This document shows, one piece after another, positions 44,853 to 56,417 of a stretch of 64,000 nucleotides of DNA (the stretch's first letter is position 1; each line of letters opens with the position of its first letter). The position numbers were made by a program, and so were the translations under genes. Under the pieces are notes generated by a model, which saw only the letters and a list, made by a program, of their open reading frames with translations, had not been told where the DNA came from and searched no databases. The stretch spans positions 59,441,789 to 59,505,788 of the forward strand of contig NC_057812.1 of NCBI RefSeq assembly GCF_018294505.1. Direction: 5' to 3'. This DNA comes from Triticum aestivum. Its lineage: Eukaryota; Streptophyta; Magnoliopsida; Poales; Poaceae.

Positions 44853-45035
44853 ACCCCCTTTAGTACCGGTTCGTGGCACCAACCGGTACTAAAGGGGGGC
44901 CTTTAGTACCGGTTGGAGCCACCAACCGGTACTAAAGGGGGTGCGGTTCCCGCCGCTTGGCCTGGCCAAAACAGGCCTTTAGTACCGGTTGGTGGCTCCA
45001 ACCGGTACTAAAGGTGCCTTCTATATATACAACAC
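44853..45035 (+). promoter_or_regulatory. Internal block of subterminal-type palindromes with TATA box before the second CACTA gene
   Basis: There are six half-motifs: TTTAGTACCGGTT or AACCGGTACTAAA at about 44,858, 44,880, 44,902, 44,924, 44,979 and 44,999. They pair into three hairpins. CTATATATAC follows at about 45,021. The same motifs lie at the two ends of the element. This suggests that the promoter of the second gene carries binding sites for the element's own regulator. Confidence 0.65.
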
Positions 45036-45109
45036 TTACGAAAATTTCATTCTCCCTCTGTTTCTTCCTCTGTTTCCCCATTGAAGCACCGCCTGCGCGC
45101 CCCGATCGA

Positions 45110-45310
45110 TCGACGTCGTCACCGTCGCCGCCCCCGCCCCTGTCGCCGCCCCCGTCCCCGTCGCCGCCCCCGTCCCCGTCGCCGCCCTCGTCTCCGTCGC
45201 CGTCCCGGGCCCGTCCCCGTCGCGCCGTCCACGCGTCGCCGCCCCCGCGTCACGCCCCAGCCCGTCGCCGCCCCCGGCCGTCGCCTCGCCGTCGCCGTCG
45301 CCCCGCTGTG
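45110..45310. repeat. CCG/CGTC-rich low-complexity tract
   Basis: Runs of CCGTCGCCGCCCCCGTCCCC repeat with small changes, then degenerate. It probably belongs to the untranslated leader of the second CACTA gene. Its ORFs are composition artefacts. Confidence 0.7.
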
Positions 45311-46431
45311 AGCACTCCCCCTCTAACCCCTCTCCCTCGCCGCCGGCGGCCACCATGGGCGCCGCCCCTCCCCGAGCCCATACACACACACACAAGCATG
45401 ATGAACACACACACACACAAGTACATATGTATGAATTAATGCATGTATATATTAGTATATACATATTTTGTATGTTTAATTAGTTTAGATTTTTTAGATT
45501 ATTATTTTTTCACTAGTATATATGTATGAATGCATGTTAGATGGATATAATTAGTGTTTAATTAGTATGGAAATTTTTTATATAATGTTGTTTTTCAGTT
45601 TTTTAATGGATGTATAAAAGTTGTGTTTTCTATTTTTAGTGTTAGATGCTTAATTAGTATGAAATAGCATATAGAATTTTGACATATGCAATGATAGCAT
45701 AATTAGTGTTATATAGAAATGTTAGAAATTTTAGTTATCAAAATTCAATCATTAAAAAAATGTTACTTTTTGCGGGCATATAGCTAGTATTTGTTCGCCC
45801 AGCCCGCATCCTCGCCGTTGACCCGTCCGCGACGATGTCCGACTGACCCATGTCCGGGACTGGGCTCCGCTGGGCTAGCACTGGGAGGTGCTGCCTGGAG
45901 GGGCGCGCCGCTTGATGAGGAACCTGGCCCCGGGTCCCATCGTCGACCCTGATCTCGTTTGGTGGCGTTCGCGTGGGCCAGTTTCGGTGCGGAGGGAGCC
46001 GGCCCCGCCGGAGGTGGTACGTCGCCGTGTCAGGGAGGAGGACGAGCATGTCCATCGCTACATGGTTGCGTTAGAGGGCGGCAGGTTCTCCAATACCTGG
46101 CAGTTTCTTCAAGGATCTCACTTCAGCTATGATCCTGTGAGGGTTCCTTCTCTTTGGGTGTCCACCGCCCGCGCCGCAGGAACCGCGAGTGTCCTAGATT
46201 CTTCTGTAGTATTCGATCTTTAATTAGCTACCTAGCCACTGATGTACTATTCAATATTATATATTATTCGAGACGATGTATTCGAGATTATATCTATTAT
46301 TCGAGACGATGTATTCGAGATTATATCTATTATTCGAGACGATGTATTCGAGATTATATCTATTATTCGAGACGATGTAATTTGAATACTAAATTGTTTT
46401 ATATTTCTTTTGGCATAGTTAAATAAAAGCT
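45311..46431. other. Leader and intron region of the second CACTA gene
   Basis: AT-rich with a short GC-rich island (45,790-46,190) that may be a leader exon. No recognisable protein. A 33-bp minisatellite lies at 46,262-46,379. Confidence 0.5.
46262..46379. repeat. 33-bp minisatellite, 3.5 copies
   Basis: Unit TATTATTCGAGACGATGTAT plus 13 bases; copies start at 46,262, 46,295, 46,328 and 46,361 (partial). The copies are essentially identical, so the expansion is recent. Confidence 0.92.
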
Positions 46432-49400
46432 ATGGCGGACAATACCGACAGAGAGGGAGAACAGACCATGTTCAATATGATACGCGGGCCAGATGATGAT
46501 CAGAATGAAGAAGATTATAACGGCTCCGAATTTCTAAACAACACCGGAGAGGGTGATATGATATTCGATCGCGACGGCCGAATTGATGAAGTCATGAACT
46601 ACGATTATGACGATGGCGAAGAACATGTTGATCCTGAAACAACAAAGACCGGCGAGGTATATATATTTGTATAAGCAGGCATCTGGTGATCATCACATGT
46701 TTTAAATGAGTTGAAGATATATTAATGAATCGATCTTTCTTCTTTCAGCCATCCGGATTAAGCAAATCTTCAGGCAACAGGACGAAACGAAGCCCGAACA
46801 AAAAGTTGAAGGAGGGCGTAAAGTATAATATCGAGGCAATCAGACCTAATGGCGAACCATTAGCGCCTAAGAAGGTTGCGGACAAGTTCGTTCGTCAGTG
46901 CGGAGTTCTTGTGAAGGACCAACTTCCGATCTCCCTTCAAGAATGGAGAGAGCCAGCAAAGCCACATCCAGATCTTACTTTTGTCGACGACAGACAAAAA
47001 AGTCTGCTTTGGGATACTCTCATGGAACATTTCATCCTACCAGATCATTTCACAGAAGCAGATGTGCAGAAAGTCAAGGACGCTGCTCTTAGGAAGATGG
47101 CGGTTGCATTCAAGAACCACAAGAATCGTGAATGGGACAAGTACGTCAAGGGAGGAAGGAAGACTCCAGTATTCGAGGGAACACTAGAGAATCAAAGTGC
47201 TCATTGGGACGATTTCATGAAATTCAAGGATTCAGAATTAGCTAAGGAACGGTCGAGAATGAACAAGAAGAATGCCGAAAAAAAGGATAAGTTCCATAAG
47301 CTGGGGCCAGGTGGCTACGCGGTGGCAATGCCTAAGTGGGATAAGTCTGAGAAAGAGATGGAGGATGCAGGTGCCACTCTGGTTACTAAGAGCTGGCCCC
47401 CCAGGTGCAGGACTTGGTTCTATGCGCATGGGGGGAGTTGGACCCGAAGACAGGCAAAGTTTCGACGAAGGCATGTCTGAACGGAGCCGATGATAATATA
47501 CTTGTTGCAATAGAAGAGGCTCGAACGGGGGTGTTCCAGCCCAACAGAGAGAATGACGAGCATACGCGTGCCCTGGGAAATCCTGAACACCCGGGAAGAA
47601 CACGAGGCAACAGGGCGCTATTCCGTGGTATGAGGGGTTTTCGGACTGGAACGCCGACTACAGAACCCGTGCGAGAAGGAAGATTGCGGAGGAGAAGCAG
47701 AGGAAGATGGAGGAGGAGAAGAGGAAGCTGGACTATGAACGCCTTCAAGGCCTAGAATCAGCGCACGCGGACTTGGCAGTCAAATTCCAGCGGCAGCAGG
47801 AGCAGATCGACTCACTTAGCCAGCAAAGGGGGTCTCAGCAGCTGCAGCAGCTAGCGGATGATCCAGCATTGGATACCACCGCCCCATCCATGCCGAGAAG
47901 CAGCGTGGGTTCCACCCCGTTTGACGCAATGCTGGATAGATACCCCGTGGATGACATCACGGAGAACACTAACTGCAAGCTACACTTCAAAATTAAGAGC
48001 ATATCCTTGAAGGTGGCGGACGGCATTGCTTATACAAATTCCCCCGATGCAACCTTCCATTGCAACCCGATTCCAGCAGGCTATGCTCGTGTCGTGGTTG
48101 ATGAGGTGGTGGACCAATATTCGGGGCTAGAGCTTGACATTCCTGGAGGTGACGAGGAGCACACACTCGGAGATGCCAAACATCGTATCATCCTATGGAG
48201 AAAGGATTGCATCATCTTTCGAAGGCCACCGACACCGCGTCACCCGACTCTTCATCGAAGTCCGCCATCGAGTTAGCAGACTCCCGCTCCTCCAAGTCCA
48301 CCAACGCGTGAGGCCACTCCTCCTTCTTCAAGTCCGGCAAAGTGTCAGGCCACTCCTCCTCCAAGTCCGACACAGCGTCAGACGTCCACTCCTCCTCCAA
48401 GTCCGGCACAACCTCAGGCCACTCCTCCTCCAAGTCTGGCACAGCTTCAGGCCACTCCTCCTCGTCCAACTCAGCCCCGTCAGCCGTCTCCGCCGCCTCA
48501 GCAATCGCAGAAGAGACACCCCGTAGCTATGGTGCGTAGCGGTACCAATCGAGGTCATAGTACAGGAAGTACAGGCGGAGGCAAGCGATATAAATATGGT
48601 CCAAACCTCACTACTCCTCTTCCTGAGAGGGCTTACGACAGGACCGAGGAGCAAACCAATGCCATAGTGCGGGCAGAAGTCGACGCCCATTTTGGACCGA
48701 AACCGCCACCGCCGCCAAGGGAGAAAGTGCCTATGGAAGTAGTTGACCACTTCATTCGTATGGCTCAACCACCAGCTCCTAAGCCTGTTGACACAGACTA
48801 TGAGCGCCACATCAGGAAGTTACATCGACAACGTCTACAGAAGGAGGCGAGCTCGAGCTCGAGCAAACAACAAGCAGCTGTCAAAAAATGCGGAAAAACC
48901 GTTGCCCAGCTGGGAGAACAGGCGGCGCAATCGATCCCCCCGCTTGTTGTGCCGCCAACAACACGTGACAGTACGCGCGCCCAATATTATTGTGGGCAAA
49001 TAGTTTACGTTCCCGAGGTGGGCGATGTGGTAATAACTCAGGAGCATATAATGCAGGCTGAAACTCTCAACATCACTGTTGGACAACTCCTCGAGATCGA
49101 GGACATGCCTGTGCTTACAGAGAAGGAAATAAAACGGAAATATGCCCGGGGCCAACCTTTGGTCAAGCCAGAAGATGTCAAGAAGCTCCCAACGAGAATG
49201 TATGAATTGTATCAATGATACATGGACATTACCAAGAGATCCGATCGAGAGTCCCTCATGGTGCAAGTCAAGAAGGATCATTACTACCATCAGAAACCTG
49301 TGACCGTTGAGTATTCTGAACTGTTTCAGTTATACAATCAAGACGCACTCGACAAATCTATCGTCAGTTGCTATTGTTTGTAAGTGATTTCTTTCTGTAA

Positions 49401-50557
49401 TTTAAGTCTCAAGCTAGCTGTAGTGATCCTTTTGATCAATCATTACCTGTAATTATCCTCGCTATATTCTTTTCTGTGGTATTATGCAGGATGAAGATGT
49501 ATGAAATGAGAAAAGGTGGACGCTATGGCATTGGGTTCATTGACCCAAACACCGTTAATGAATACACATGAAAAATAAACAAGCATCATGAAAAGCAGGT
49601 AGAGGACCGCATGCTAGATTTCTTGAAGCGCCTCAAATACAATGAAGATATACTACTTCCTTACAACTTCCAGTGAGTCACACTTTCTTGTACTACAAAT
49701 TCTCTGTTTTTGCCTACTAGCTAGCTACATGTTTTTGCTTACATATGCCCGCTTAATTAAGATATGCAAACGTGTGTGCATGCAGATTTCACTGAATCTT
49801 GTGTATCATTAAAGTTGACGACGGAACAGTTGAAATACTGGACTCACTACTCAAAGCAAATAGTGACTATAACATCTTGTTTGGGATAGTCAACAGGTAA
49901 TTTCAATCATTATTAACTATATATTTCGGCCTATTTAGTTCGTCATTTCATGATATGAACTATTTAATAACCCCTTTATTCATTTTCTTTGTCGGCGGGC
50001 AGGGCTTGGGCAAGGTTCATCAGCGTCACAGAAGGCGAATGGAAACGACAGCTGATATGGTTTCGACCCAAAGTAAGTAATTAAGTAGTACTAGCTAGCT
50101 AGCTAGCTGCCATCTCTTTAATTATCATGCTTGATTAATTATTATCTGATCAAATTAAATTCCATTCTCGTAAAGGCTCTGAAGCAGGCGCAAGGGACTG
50201 ATCTGTGTGCATTCTACGTTTGCGAGAACATTCGCATGATGGCGTCCAAAAGGAGCAGATCTCAAAGACAGGAATGGGTACGCTTGTCAGAACACTATTC
50301 ACAATTTTTACACCATTATCGATATCTAGTCACACAACTAATACACATGCATATTGACCTCCTTCTTAACAGTTCACAGAGGTGCGGGACAAGCTCCTAG
50401 AAACGGAGCGCGTAGAAGCACTTTAAGAGGAAATAGCGGGATTTTTGCTCGACCAGATCATAAATCCAAAGGGAGAATACTATTACCCGCTACCGCCCCC
50501 ATCGACCAGGTCATGAACCACTTCCAATTGTCATCGTGCTCCGAAGGCACCAATTAG
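46432..50557 (+). pseudogene. Second CACTA gene: DNA-binding-type N-terminal part, Pro-rich linker, DUF8039-like and Ulp1-like protease region
   Basis: Exon 1 (MADNTDREGEQTMFNMIRGP.., 46,432 to about 46,653) is acidic. Exon 2 from 46,749 is basic (RTKRSPNKKLKEGVKYNIEA) and holds the plant transposase/PTTA-like domain. The frame changes near 47,400 and 47,620. A coiled coil follows (KMEEEKRKLDYERLQ), then TAG at 48,274, Pro-rich repeats, and a domain with YYCGQIVYVPEVGDVVITQEH. TGA at 49,216-49,218 breaks the frame. Later exons (49,491-49,672; 49,786-49,897; about 50,003-50,070; 50,175-50,277) resemble a C48/Ulp1 protease: FH, then VDDGTVEILDSLL, then AQGTDLCAFYVCENIR with the expected Cys. 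The tryptophan after the catalytic His is a TGA, and another TGA follows EYT (about 49,569). Role in families: regulator and SUMO-protease-like part of CACTA elements. Confidence 0.75.
48310..48470 (+). repeat. About 36-bp in-frame proline-rich coding repeat
   Basis: Four to five units of CCACTCCTCCTCCAAGTCCG with variable tails (AQRQ, AQPQ, AQLQ) encode PPPSPAQxQATP. They sit in the linker of the second CACTA gene in the same frame as the following domain (48,529 onward). Confidence 0.85.
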
Positions 50558-51002
50558 GCTAATGCCACTGGCTCCGAAAGCAACATGCATATGTAGGAGA
50601 AATTGTATATAGCTATACATGTGTGTATGTGTGAATTAATATGATGGTTTGTGAGACATTGATGCATAACGTGTATAATGTGTAGTATCGTAAAATACCA
50701 GCAAACAAAAAAGAATTAAAATGAAAAACATAAAATTAAATAAAAAAAATCATAAAACCAAAAAACCCCCAAACATTTTAGTACCGGTTGGTGTACCTGT
50801 AGTACCGGTTGGTGTTACCAACTGGTACTAAAGGGCTCCCGGCCCCCGGAGCTGGCTCGTGCCACGTGGTTGCCCTTTAGCACCGATTCGTGCTGAACCG
50901 GTACTAAAGGGAGGGGCCTTTAGTGCCCACACTTGTACCAGTTATAGAACCGACACTAAAGGGCCTTATGAACCGGTGCTATTGCCCGGTTCTGCACTAG
51001 TG
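50558..51002. repeat. Right subterminal region and end of the CACTA
   Basis: It holds TTTTAGTACCGGTTGG, GTAGTACCGGTTGGTG, ACTGGTACTAAAGGG, GAACCGGTACTAAAGGG and further variants from 50,777 to 50,985. The terminal CTGCACTAGTG ends at 51,002. Confidence 0.88.
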
Positions 51003-51289
51003 CAGGCACGGGCCCAAACCATATGGGTGGGAGCGGGACGGGCGTGGGCTTTCTGATCCGTGGCTCGGATCGTTACTTTTTCGTCTGAGCCTAGAACAGG
51101 TAGGCCGTACAGGACGTATGGATTAAACTGGGCCGCTGGGATAACCAAGGTCCACCAAGCTCCCAGTCCCCAGCAGCCAACCCCACCGGACGCAACCGCA
51201 CCACTCTGCCCCCTCGCCCTCTGCTCTCATCCCGGCGAAACATGCTTCGCGGCGGCGTGGCCGGCGCTTGAATCGCCGGCGACGGAGCG

Positions 51290-54215
51290 ATGGAAGAAGC
51301 CGGGCTCGAGCTCTTACTTGATGCCGTCGACCGGTAAGTGAATCTCCGCGCCTCCGAAATTTCCATTTTTCCTGAATCTGAGGTCATGGCGGGATGAGTG
51401 AGCTAATTTGATTAGTAGCCTGCCACCCATGGCGGAATATGATTATGTAGGTTTCCCCTAAGGGAAGAAAGCGAATCTGGGAAGGCAAGATGAACGTAAT
51501 GGTGCTTCTGGGTGCGGGCAACATATTGGAGGAGATACAACTGCTGAGCCAAACTGCGGCGAACGACGGTAGTGAGAAATATCGCCCACTGCATCAGCGC
51601 AATCTACTGACAGGGTTAACCCAGAGGCACCTGGGTGGACAAAATGGTTAGTTATGTTTTCCTTAATCATGTACAATATACATAATTTTCTGAATGCCAT
51701 TTAGGTAGTTTTTGCTGTCTGACACGCCTAGACAGATGAAAAGCACATAGCTGCAAAAACCTGAATTGCGTGTTTGCCTGTGATACATTTTGTCATGAGA
51801 CAATTAAAAAAGAAAAACAGCACGACACTGTTGTAGAAGTGGCACACTATTATCAACCATTTTATTTTATAATAAATAAGCAATGTTCTTATGGGTAAAT
51901 TTCAGGTTATGCCTGGGGAGCGCAACTCCGGGTAGGATGCCTTGCCCTTCAGGTAGGAGTGCATTTGAGCAGACAATCCGAAAATACGCCGAATGTCAAT
52001 CTTGGTAAAGTGTAAAGCCTCGTATGGAGTGTTTTCGGGACTGTCGAGAATGTGCTGTTCACAAAAAGAATGCACAGGAACATATGTGGTAAGATATGTC
52101 GCAAGCGAGCTGATGATGATGTGAGGAAAACCTTGGAGGTTTTTGCGGACATATTGGCTGGTAACCCAGGCTTCACATACCGTGTGCTGGCAAAAAGCAA
52201 TAGCAGAGTTAAGAATTTGATGTGGACAAATGGGAGCAGTCGGATGCGATACCAGTTCTTTGGGGATTTGATAACGTTCGACACGACATACAGAACCAAC
52301 TTATATGACATGCCTTTCGGTCTATTTGTTGGGGTAAACAATCATTTCTAGATCATTATCCTAGCGCGGGACCTGATGAGAGATGAGCAGGTTGAAAGTT
52401 TTGAATGGGTTTTCGCTGAGTTCCTGTGGATGATGGGAGGTCCTGCACCTCGAACAATACTAACAGGTAAACATAGCCTCCCAAGTTAACTAGTATGCTT
52501 GCCCTGTTTCCTCGTGTATGTAAGTAATAAAGCATTTTGCAAAAAATGCACTCTGGCCTAACTATGATGTGCACTTTGTACATACCAAAACAGAGCTATG
52601 GAGGTGGCGATCCGCAAGGTTTACCCCGATACTGTGCACTAGTGGTGCAAGAGGCACGTGCTGGAGAAGGTGAAAGAAACCTTGGGGCCACTCTACACGA
52701 AAAAGACTGACTTCCAAGCAGAGTTCCATATGGTTGTGAATCACATGGTAACTAATGATGAGTTTAAGATAGCCTGGAGCTGTGGAGCATGCTGCTTGAT
52801 AATAACAATTTGAGAAAACATCCTTACATGACCCAGATCTATGAAATATGCTCGAAGTGGGCAAAATCATACTTCAAGGGGTGTTCGATCTGCGCCAAAG
52901 TCACAAGTACACAGCACAGCGAGAGCGCAAAGCACATGTTCAAGTCTTACATGCTGCTTGCAAGCTCAATGCACATTTTTGTGAGGCAGTACATGAGACT
53001 TCAGTTTTGACCGTGAGCAGGAAGAAAATTACGAGGAGAAGAGGACTATGATTGTGAGTTTATTTTTCAATTGTTTTTAAGAACACATTCTTTTGTAGTG
53101 CATATTACTTGGTAGGAACTAATATGATCTGTCTCTTGTCAGGGTGAGCTTGTTAGGAGAACAAATCTTGCAATAGTGCGGCATGCGAGCATAATATAGA
53201 CAAGGGCCATGTTTGAACATTTTGGCCGTCTGCTAATTGAGCGTACATCATATAACGTTATGGAGGTTGAGAAGATGAGGAAATATGTGTCAAACACACA
53301 ATAATCCATCAAAACGCAATGAGTGGTTCAGGGTTGTTTATGGGGTAGTCATCACAGAGGACGGGTTAGAGTTCATTTGTGAGTGTGGTCAATTTGACCA
53401 CACGGGGATGCGATGCTGCCACTACCGTTGGTCTCCCCTTAAGAGAAAAAAAACAGGTCAGCATGTACCATTGGTCTCCCCTTACAAAAAAAGGTGTACT
53501 TTCTGTTCAAGCATGGCGGGTGTATTTCGGTTCTGATTTATTTGTTTGCTTCTGTTCAGGTAATGGATGTGCTTCACCTAGAGGAAATATCACTGAAACA
53601 CATAAGGAAGCGGTGGACAAGAGATGCAAGGGACATACTTCCTGAGCACCTATGGCACTACCAGAAGGACAATGCGGTAAACATGTCTTTCAATTGCAGG
53701 CATTCGACTTTGTACGCGCAAGCTATGAAAGTTGTGCGGCTGGGGGATGCCGGCGCTGAATCGTTCCACCACATGCCAGCTGGTCTGAAAGCCTTGATTG
53801 CTAGTGGGGTGCCTTTCGCAAAGAAGAGGGACATTTTAGGTTTCGAGGACTGTCTGTTGATCTTGCCCGGCGGAAGGTTGCCAGGCAACGGGGATGTTGA
53901 AAAATTTGGGGGCGACGACGGTCGTTGCCATGAAGATGGTGCAGGATGATCTGCAAGCATTAATGCCCTGCATGGTCTAGCTGCTCCAGATAAGCAAAGA
54001 GGGGCTGGACGTCAGACTAATAGCAGAGAGAAAGCTCCATACGAGGGGCTGAGTGAACGAACACAATTTTGCGGCATTTGTCGTCATGAAGGCCACAAAT
54101 GAACCACCGGTCCCGACAGGGGTGATGCCCAAAGAAACCTCATAAACCGGGGAAATGCAAGAACTGTGGGATGGAGGGACACCATCACAACACATGCTGC
54201 GTAGAAAAACACTAA
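51290..54215 (+). pseudogene. FAR1/FHY3-like MULE transposase, broken
   Basis: ATG 51,290 gives MEEAGLELLLDAVD before a GTAAGTG donor at 51,334. The middle (about 52,100-52,465) has GFTYRVLAKS, NLMWTNGSSRMRYQFFGD, ITFDTTYRTNLYDMPFGLFV and then TAG where a glutamine is usual, followed by [14 protein letters not shown]: the MULE transposase core. An intron fits 52,467-52,594. Then comes [22 protein letters not shown], a SWIM-type zinc finger CECGQFDHTGMRCCH (53,370-53,420), LKHIRKRWTRDARDILPEHL, and a C-terminal zinc knuckle CKNCGMEGHHHNTC before TAA 54,213-54,215. The N-terminal FAR1 DNA-binding domain was not found. Several frame changes and stops occur (52,348, 52,640, 52,780, 53,010). It lies inside MULE terminal repeats, so it is a transposase relic, not a host light-signalling gene. 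Confidence 0.82.
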
Positions 54216-55335
54216 ATTACGTTGATTGGAAAAACTTTGTAAAATTGAGGATTTTCTGGTGTGTTCCAGTGAGCATTTGCTCCACACTTGTTCCTCTTAG
54301 TCGAACGTTGTTGCATTTACAGTTCAGAAAAATGTGTTGTTGTAGAACAATAAATTGTCAGCGTTGAGTGTTTCTGAAAATTCCGTACTGTAGGAATGTA
54401 TGGAAAATTTGACCTGGCACGCCTGATGCGGACTAGCGTCCATCAGTCCATGATATTGTTGAGAACACACGTGTCATTTGCTCGTGCTGGCCATGATGTC
54501 CAGCCTCTCCTGCTTAACCAATGTGCGCACCACGGGTTTCAAATTTCGAACTGCGTCCAGAGTAAATGTAGCTAGTTTGCATGAGACTGGTTGGAAGACT
54601 ACTTATATATGAATGGCACCATCCAGGCTGGTTGCGGGGCGGCGACAAGCATATTTGGCGGTGACGGCCGAGCAGGGGAGGAGATTAAGGTACGGCTAAA
54701 AATCAATAGGTTCTTCCACTCCTGCTGGATTATGACCTGAAATCGTTGATTCATGTGGACAACCAATGCAGGTGGCCCATAGTTCAAGATCTGGGGTGGC
54801 AACAAGCACCTGGAGCACCAACTTTGTGCCAGATGAGGATGCTCAAGTTGTCGATTTTTTTGCTCGGAATCTTCATGTCCATTGGAAATAGTTAATTCCC
54901 ATGTCTGCAAGATCTCTCTGTAAAAACCAAACTGTTGGTACGTAACCAGGTGGAAGTGATACATCAGGACCCCAAGCTGGCCGAGCTGCTGATTGCAGAG
55001 ATGGAAGGATTCTGGCCTGGAAGAAGGATTGGCGAGAATGATCCTGCAGTTCTTGCGATGGCCGCTTTCTATGTGGATGGACGGCCGTTTCGCTTATCTT
55101 GACGGCGCTGGCTCGGATCCGCACAGGAAACAAAATGATCCATTGGGAAGTATTCTATTCCGCCTCACCTAAACGGCTCTGGCCGCATTTATTGCGAATA
55201 ACTACCCATCCCATTTTGCTCACCATACGGCCGCAATACTCTCGGGAATACGCTGCGCGGCACAGATCTGCATGGTCGTCTGACGGGAGAGATTTCAGGA
55301 GCATCTGAGCACGGGCTCAGAAACGAATATTCGAC
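54216..55335 (+). other. MULE 2 tail with coding-like exons of unknown product, then right terminal repeat
   Basis: Three plus-strand stretches look like exons bounded by GT/AG: about 54,610-54,691 (MNGTIQAGCGAATSIFGGDG), 54,770-54,887 (SGVATSTWSTNFVPDEDAQV, ending in a stop) and 54,951-55,101 (VEVIHQDPKLAELLIAEMEG onward, ending FRLS-stop). I recognise no domain. They could be a second MULE gene or a captured host fragment. The last ~80 bases are the right TIR. Confidence 0.4.
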
Positions 55336-55344
55336 ATTTAAGTG

Positions 55345-56336
55345 ACATCATTGTGTCCCATCACCTGTTTGGTGGCCGAGTAAAAGACGCATCATGCATG
55401 CATGGCTCTGCCACCCTCCATCTTACTTCCCATGAAAGTACTAGCATTAATTTTCTTCCTATATGATCCATATCTTGTAAACCAGAATTTCGTTTTTGAT
55501 TTTTTATATATTTGGAATCCTGATGACCAGATCTTTCAAACAAGATCAATAGTGATTATTTTTTAGTTTCACTTAAATTGCTTTCGTTTCATGAAATTGA
55601 TTAGAACTGAAATGGGTTTAACAAATTTTAAAATTATTCCATTGATTGAAATTGAAATGAAGTCCATACCGGATCACATTGTTCCGAGATGCATTTCAAT
55701 ACCATATGCATCACTACCATATCACTTTGTCAGCATATAAATTTCAATACCGGTGGCATTTTAATTTTGAGACCAGTTTCAGTATTGTGATGCAACTACG
55801 GTATATAATGTGAGATGGAAACATGAAATATGAAATTGAGATGCAACTACGGTACATAATGTGAGACGGAAACATGAAAATGGAACTGAAATTGCCAGAC
55901 TGCATCTATTTCAACTTTCATCGCATGTCCAGATTTAATAAATGTGAGATTGAAATATGAAATTTAAATACAACAGTTATATATAATGACATACTGAAGT
56001 TGAAATTAAAAATTTCATACCACATCCATTTCAATTTCGAAACCACTTTCAGAACTGTATCCATTTTCAAGTAATGTCAGATTGATATATGAAATTGAAA
56101 TACGACTGGTATATATAATGTGAAATTGAAACTGAAATAGTAAAAATCTGATGACTTTAAAATGTATCCAAATTTGATATTGTTTGAAAGGTCTTGTCAT
56201 GATGAATTAAAATATATAAAAAGTATTGAAAACAAATTATTATTCTAGAAAACATTAATGTTTCAAAATATCACTTCGAAATAAAAGGGTTGCTTTTTGA
56301 ATGAGAGAGGAAGAATATAAAGAATGCATGCACTGT
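55345..56336. repeat. Degenerate AT-rich repeat field
   Basis: From about 55,600 to 56,170 the phrases TGAAATTGAAAT, TATATAATGTGA and CATTTCAATTTC recur in both orientations. The clearest tandem pair is 51 bp: 55,789-55,839 and 55,840-55,890 (GATGCAACTACGGTA(T/C)ATAA..). No gene seen. Confidence 0.75.
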
Positions 56337-56372
56337 CCTTTGTATTTATTCCTTCAGCATATAAAACTCTCT

Positions 56373-56417
<45 letters not shown>

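Larger units (their letters stand above)
40189..51002 (+). mobile_element. CACTA (En/Spm-type) transposon, 10.8 kb, complete ends
   Basis: The left end CACTAGTAGAAAAAGGGTC and right end CTGCACTAGTG form the terminal inverted repeats. The 3-bp TSD CAG occurs at 40,186-40,188 and 51,003-51,005. Subterminal palindromes built on TTTAGTACCGGTT/AACCGGTACTAAA lie at both ends and again inside (44,853-45,015). Genes, all plus strand: a small coiled-coil/membrane protein, a TNP2-type transposase, and a second gene ending in a Ulp1-like region. It lies about 150 bases inside the left end of MULE 2. The transposase genes are broken. Confidence 0.93.
40038..55335 (+). mobile_element. Mutator-like element 2 with FAR1-like transposase, carrying a nested CACTA
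   Basis: The left end GACGCGGCGATTCGGTGCCC and the reversed right end GTCGAATATTCGTTTCTGAG lead into the shared block GCTCAGATGCTCC(C/T)GAAATC. Flanks ATTTAAGGG (40,030-40,038) and ATTTAAGTG (55,336-55,344) form an 8/9-matching TSD; one boundary base is ambiguous. Without the 10.8 kb CACTA (40,189-51,002) the element would be about 4.5 kb. It encodes the transposase relic at 51,290-54,215. Confidence 0.8.

Noticed and set aside
44957..45464. Long GC-rich ORFs on both strands (Pro/Arg-rich and Gly/Ala-rich)
   Set aside because: They follow from the CCG/CGTC low-complexity tract; open frames in several directions and no domain.
46262..46379. CRISPR-like array (regular 33-bp repeats)
   Set aside because: Units are directly adjacent without spacers and the genome is a plant's; it is a minisatellite.
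51290..54215. A host FAR1-RELATED SEQUENCE transcription-factor gene
   Set aside because: It lies between MULE-type terminal repeats with a TSD, lacks the FAR1 DNA-binding domain and has many frame changes, so it is treated as a transposase relic.
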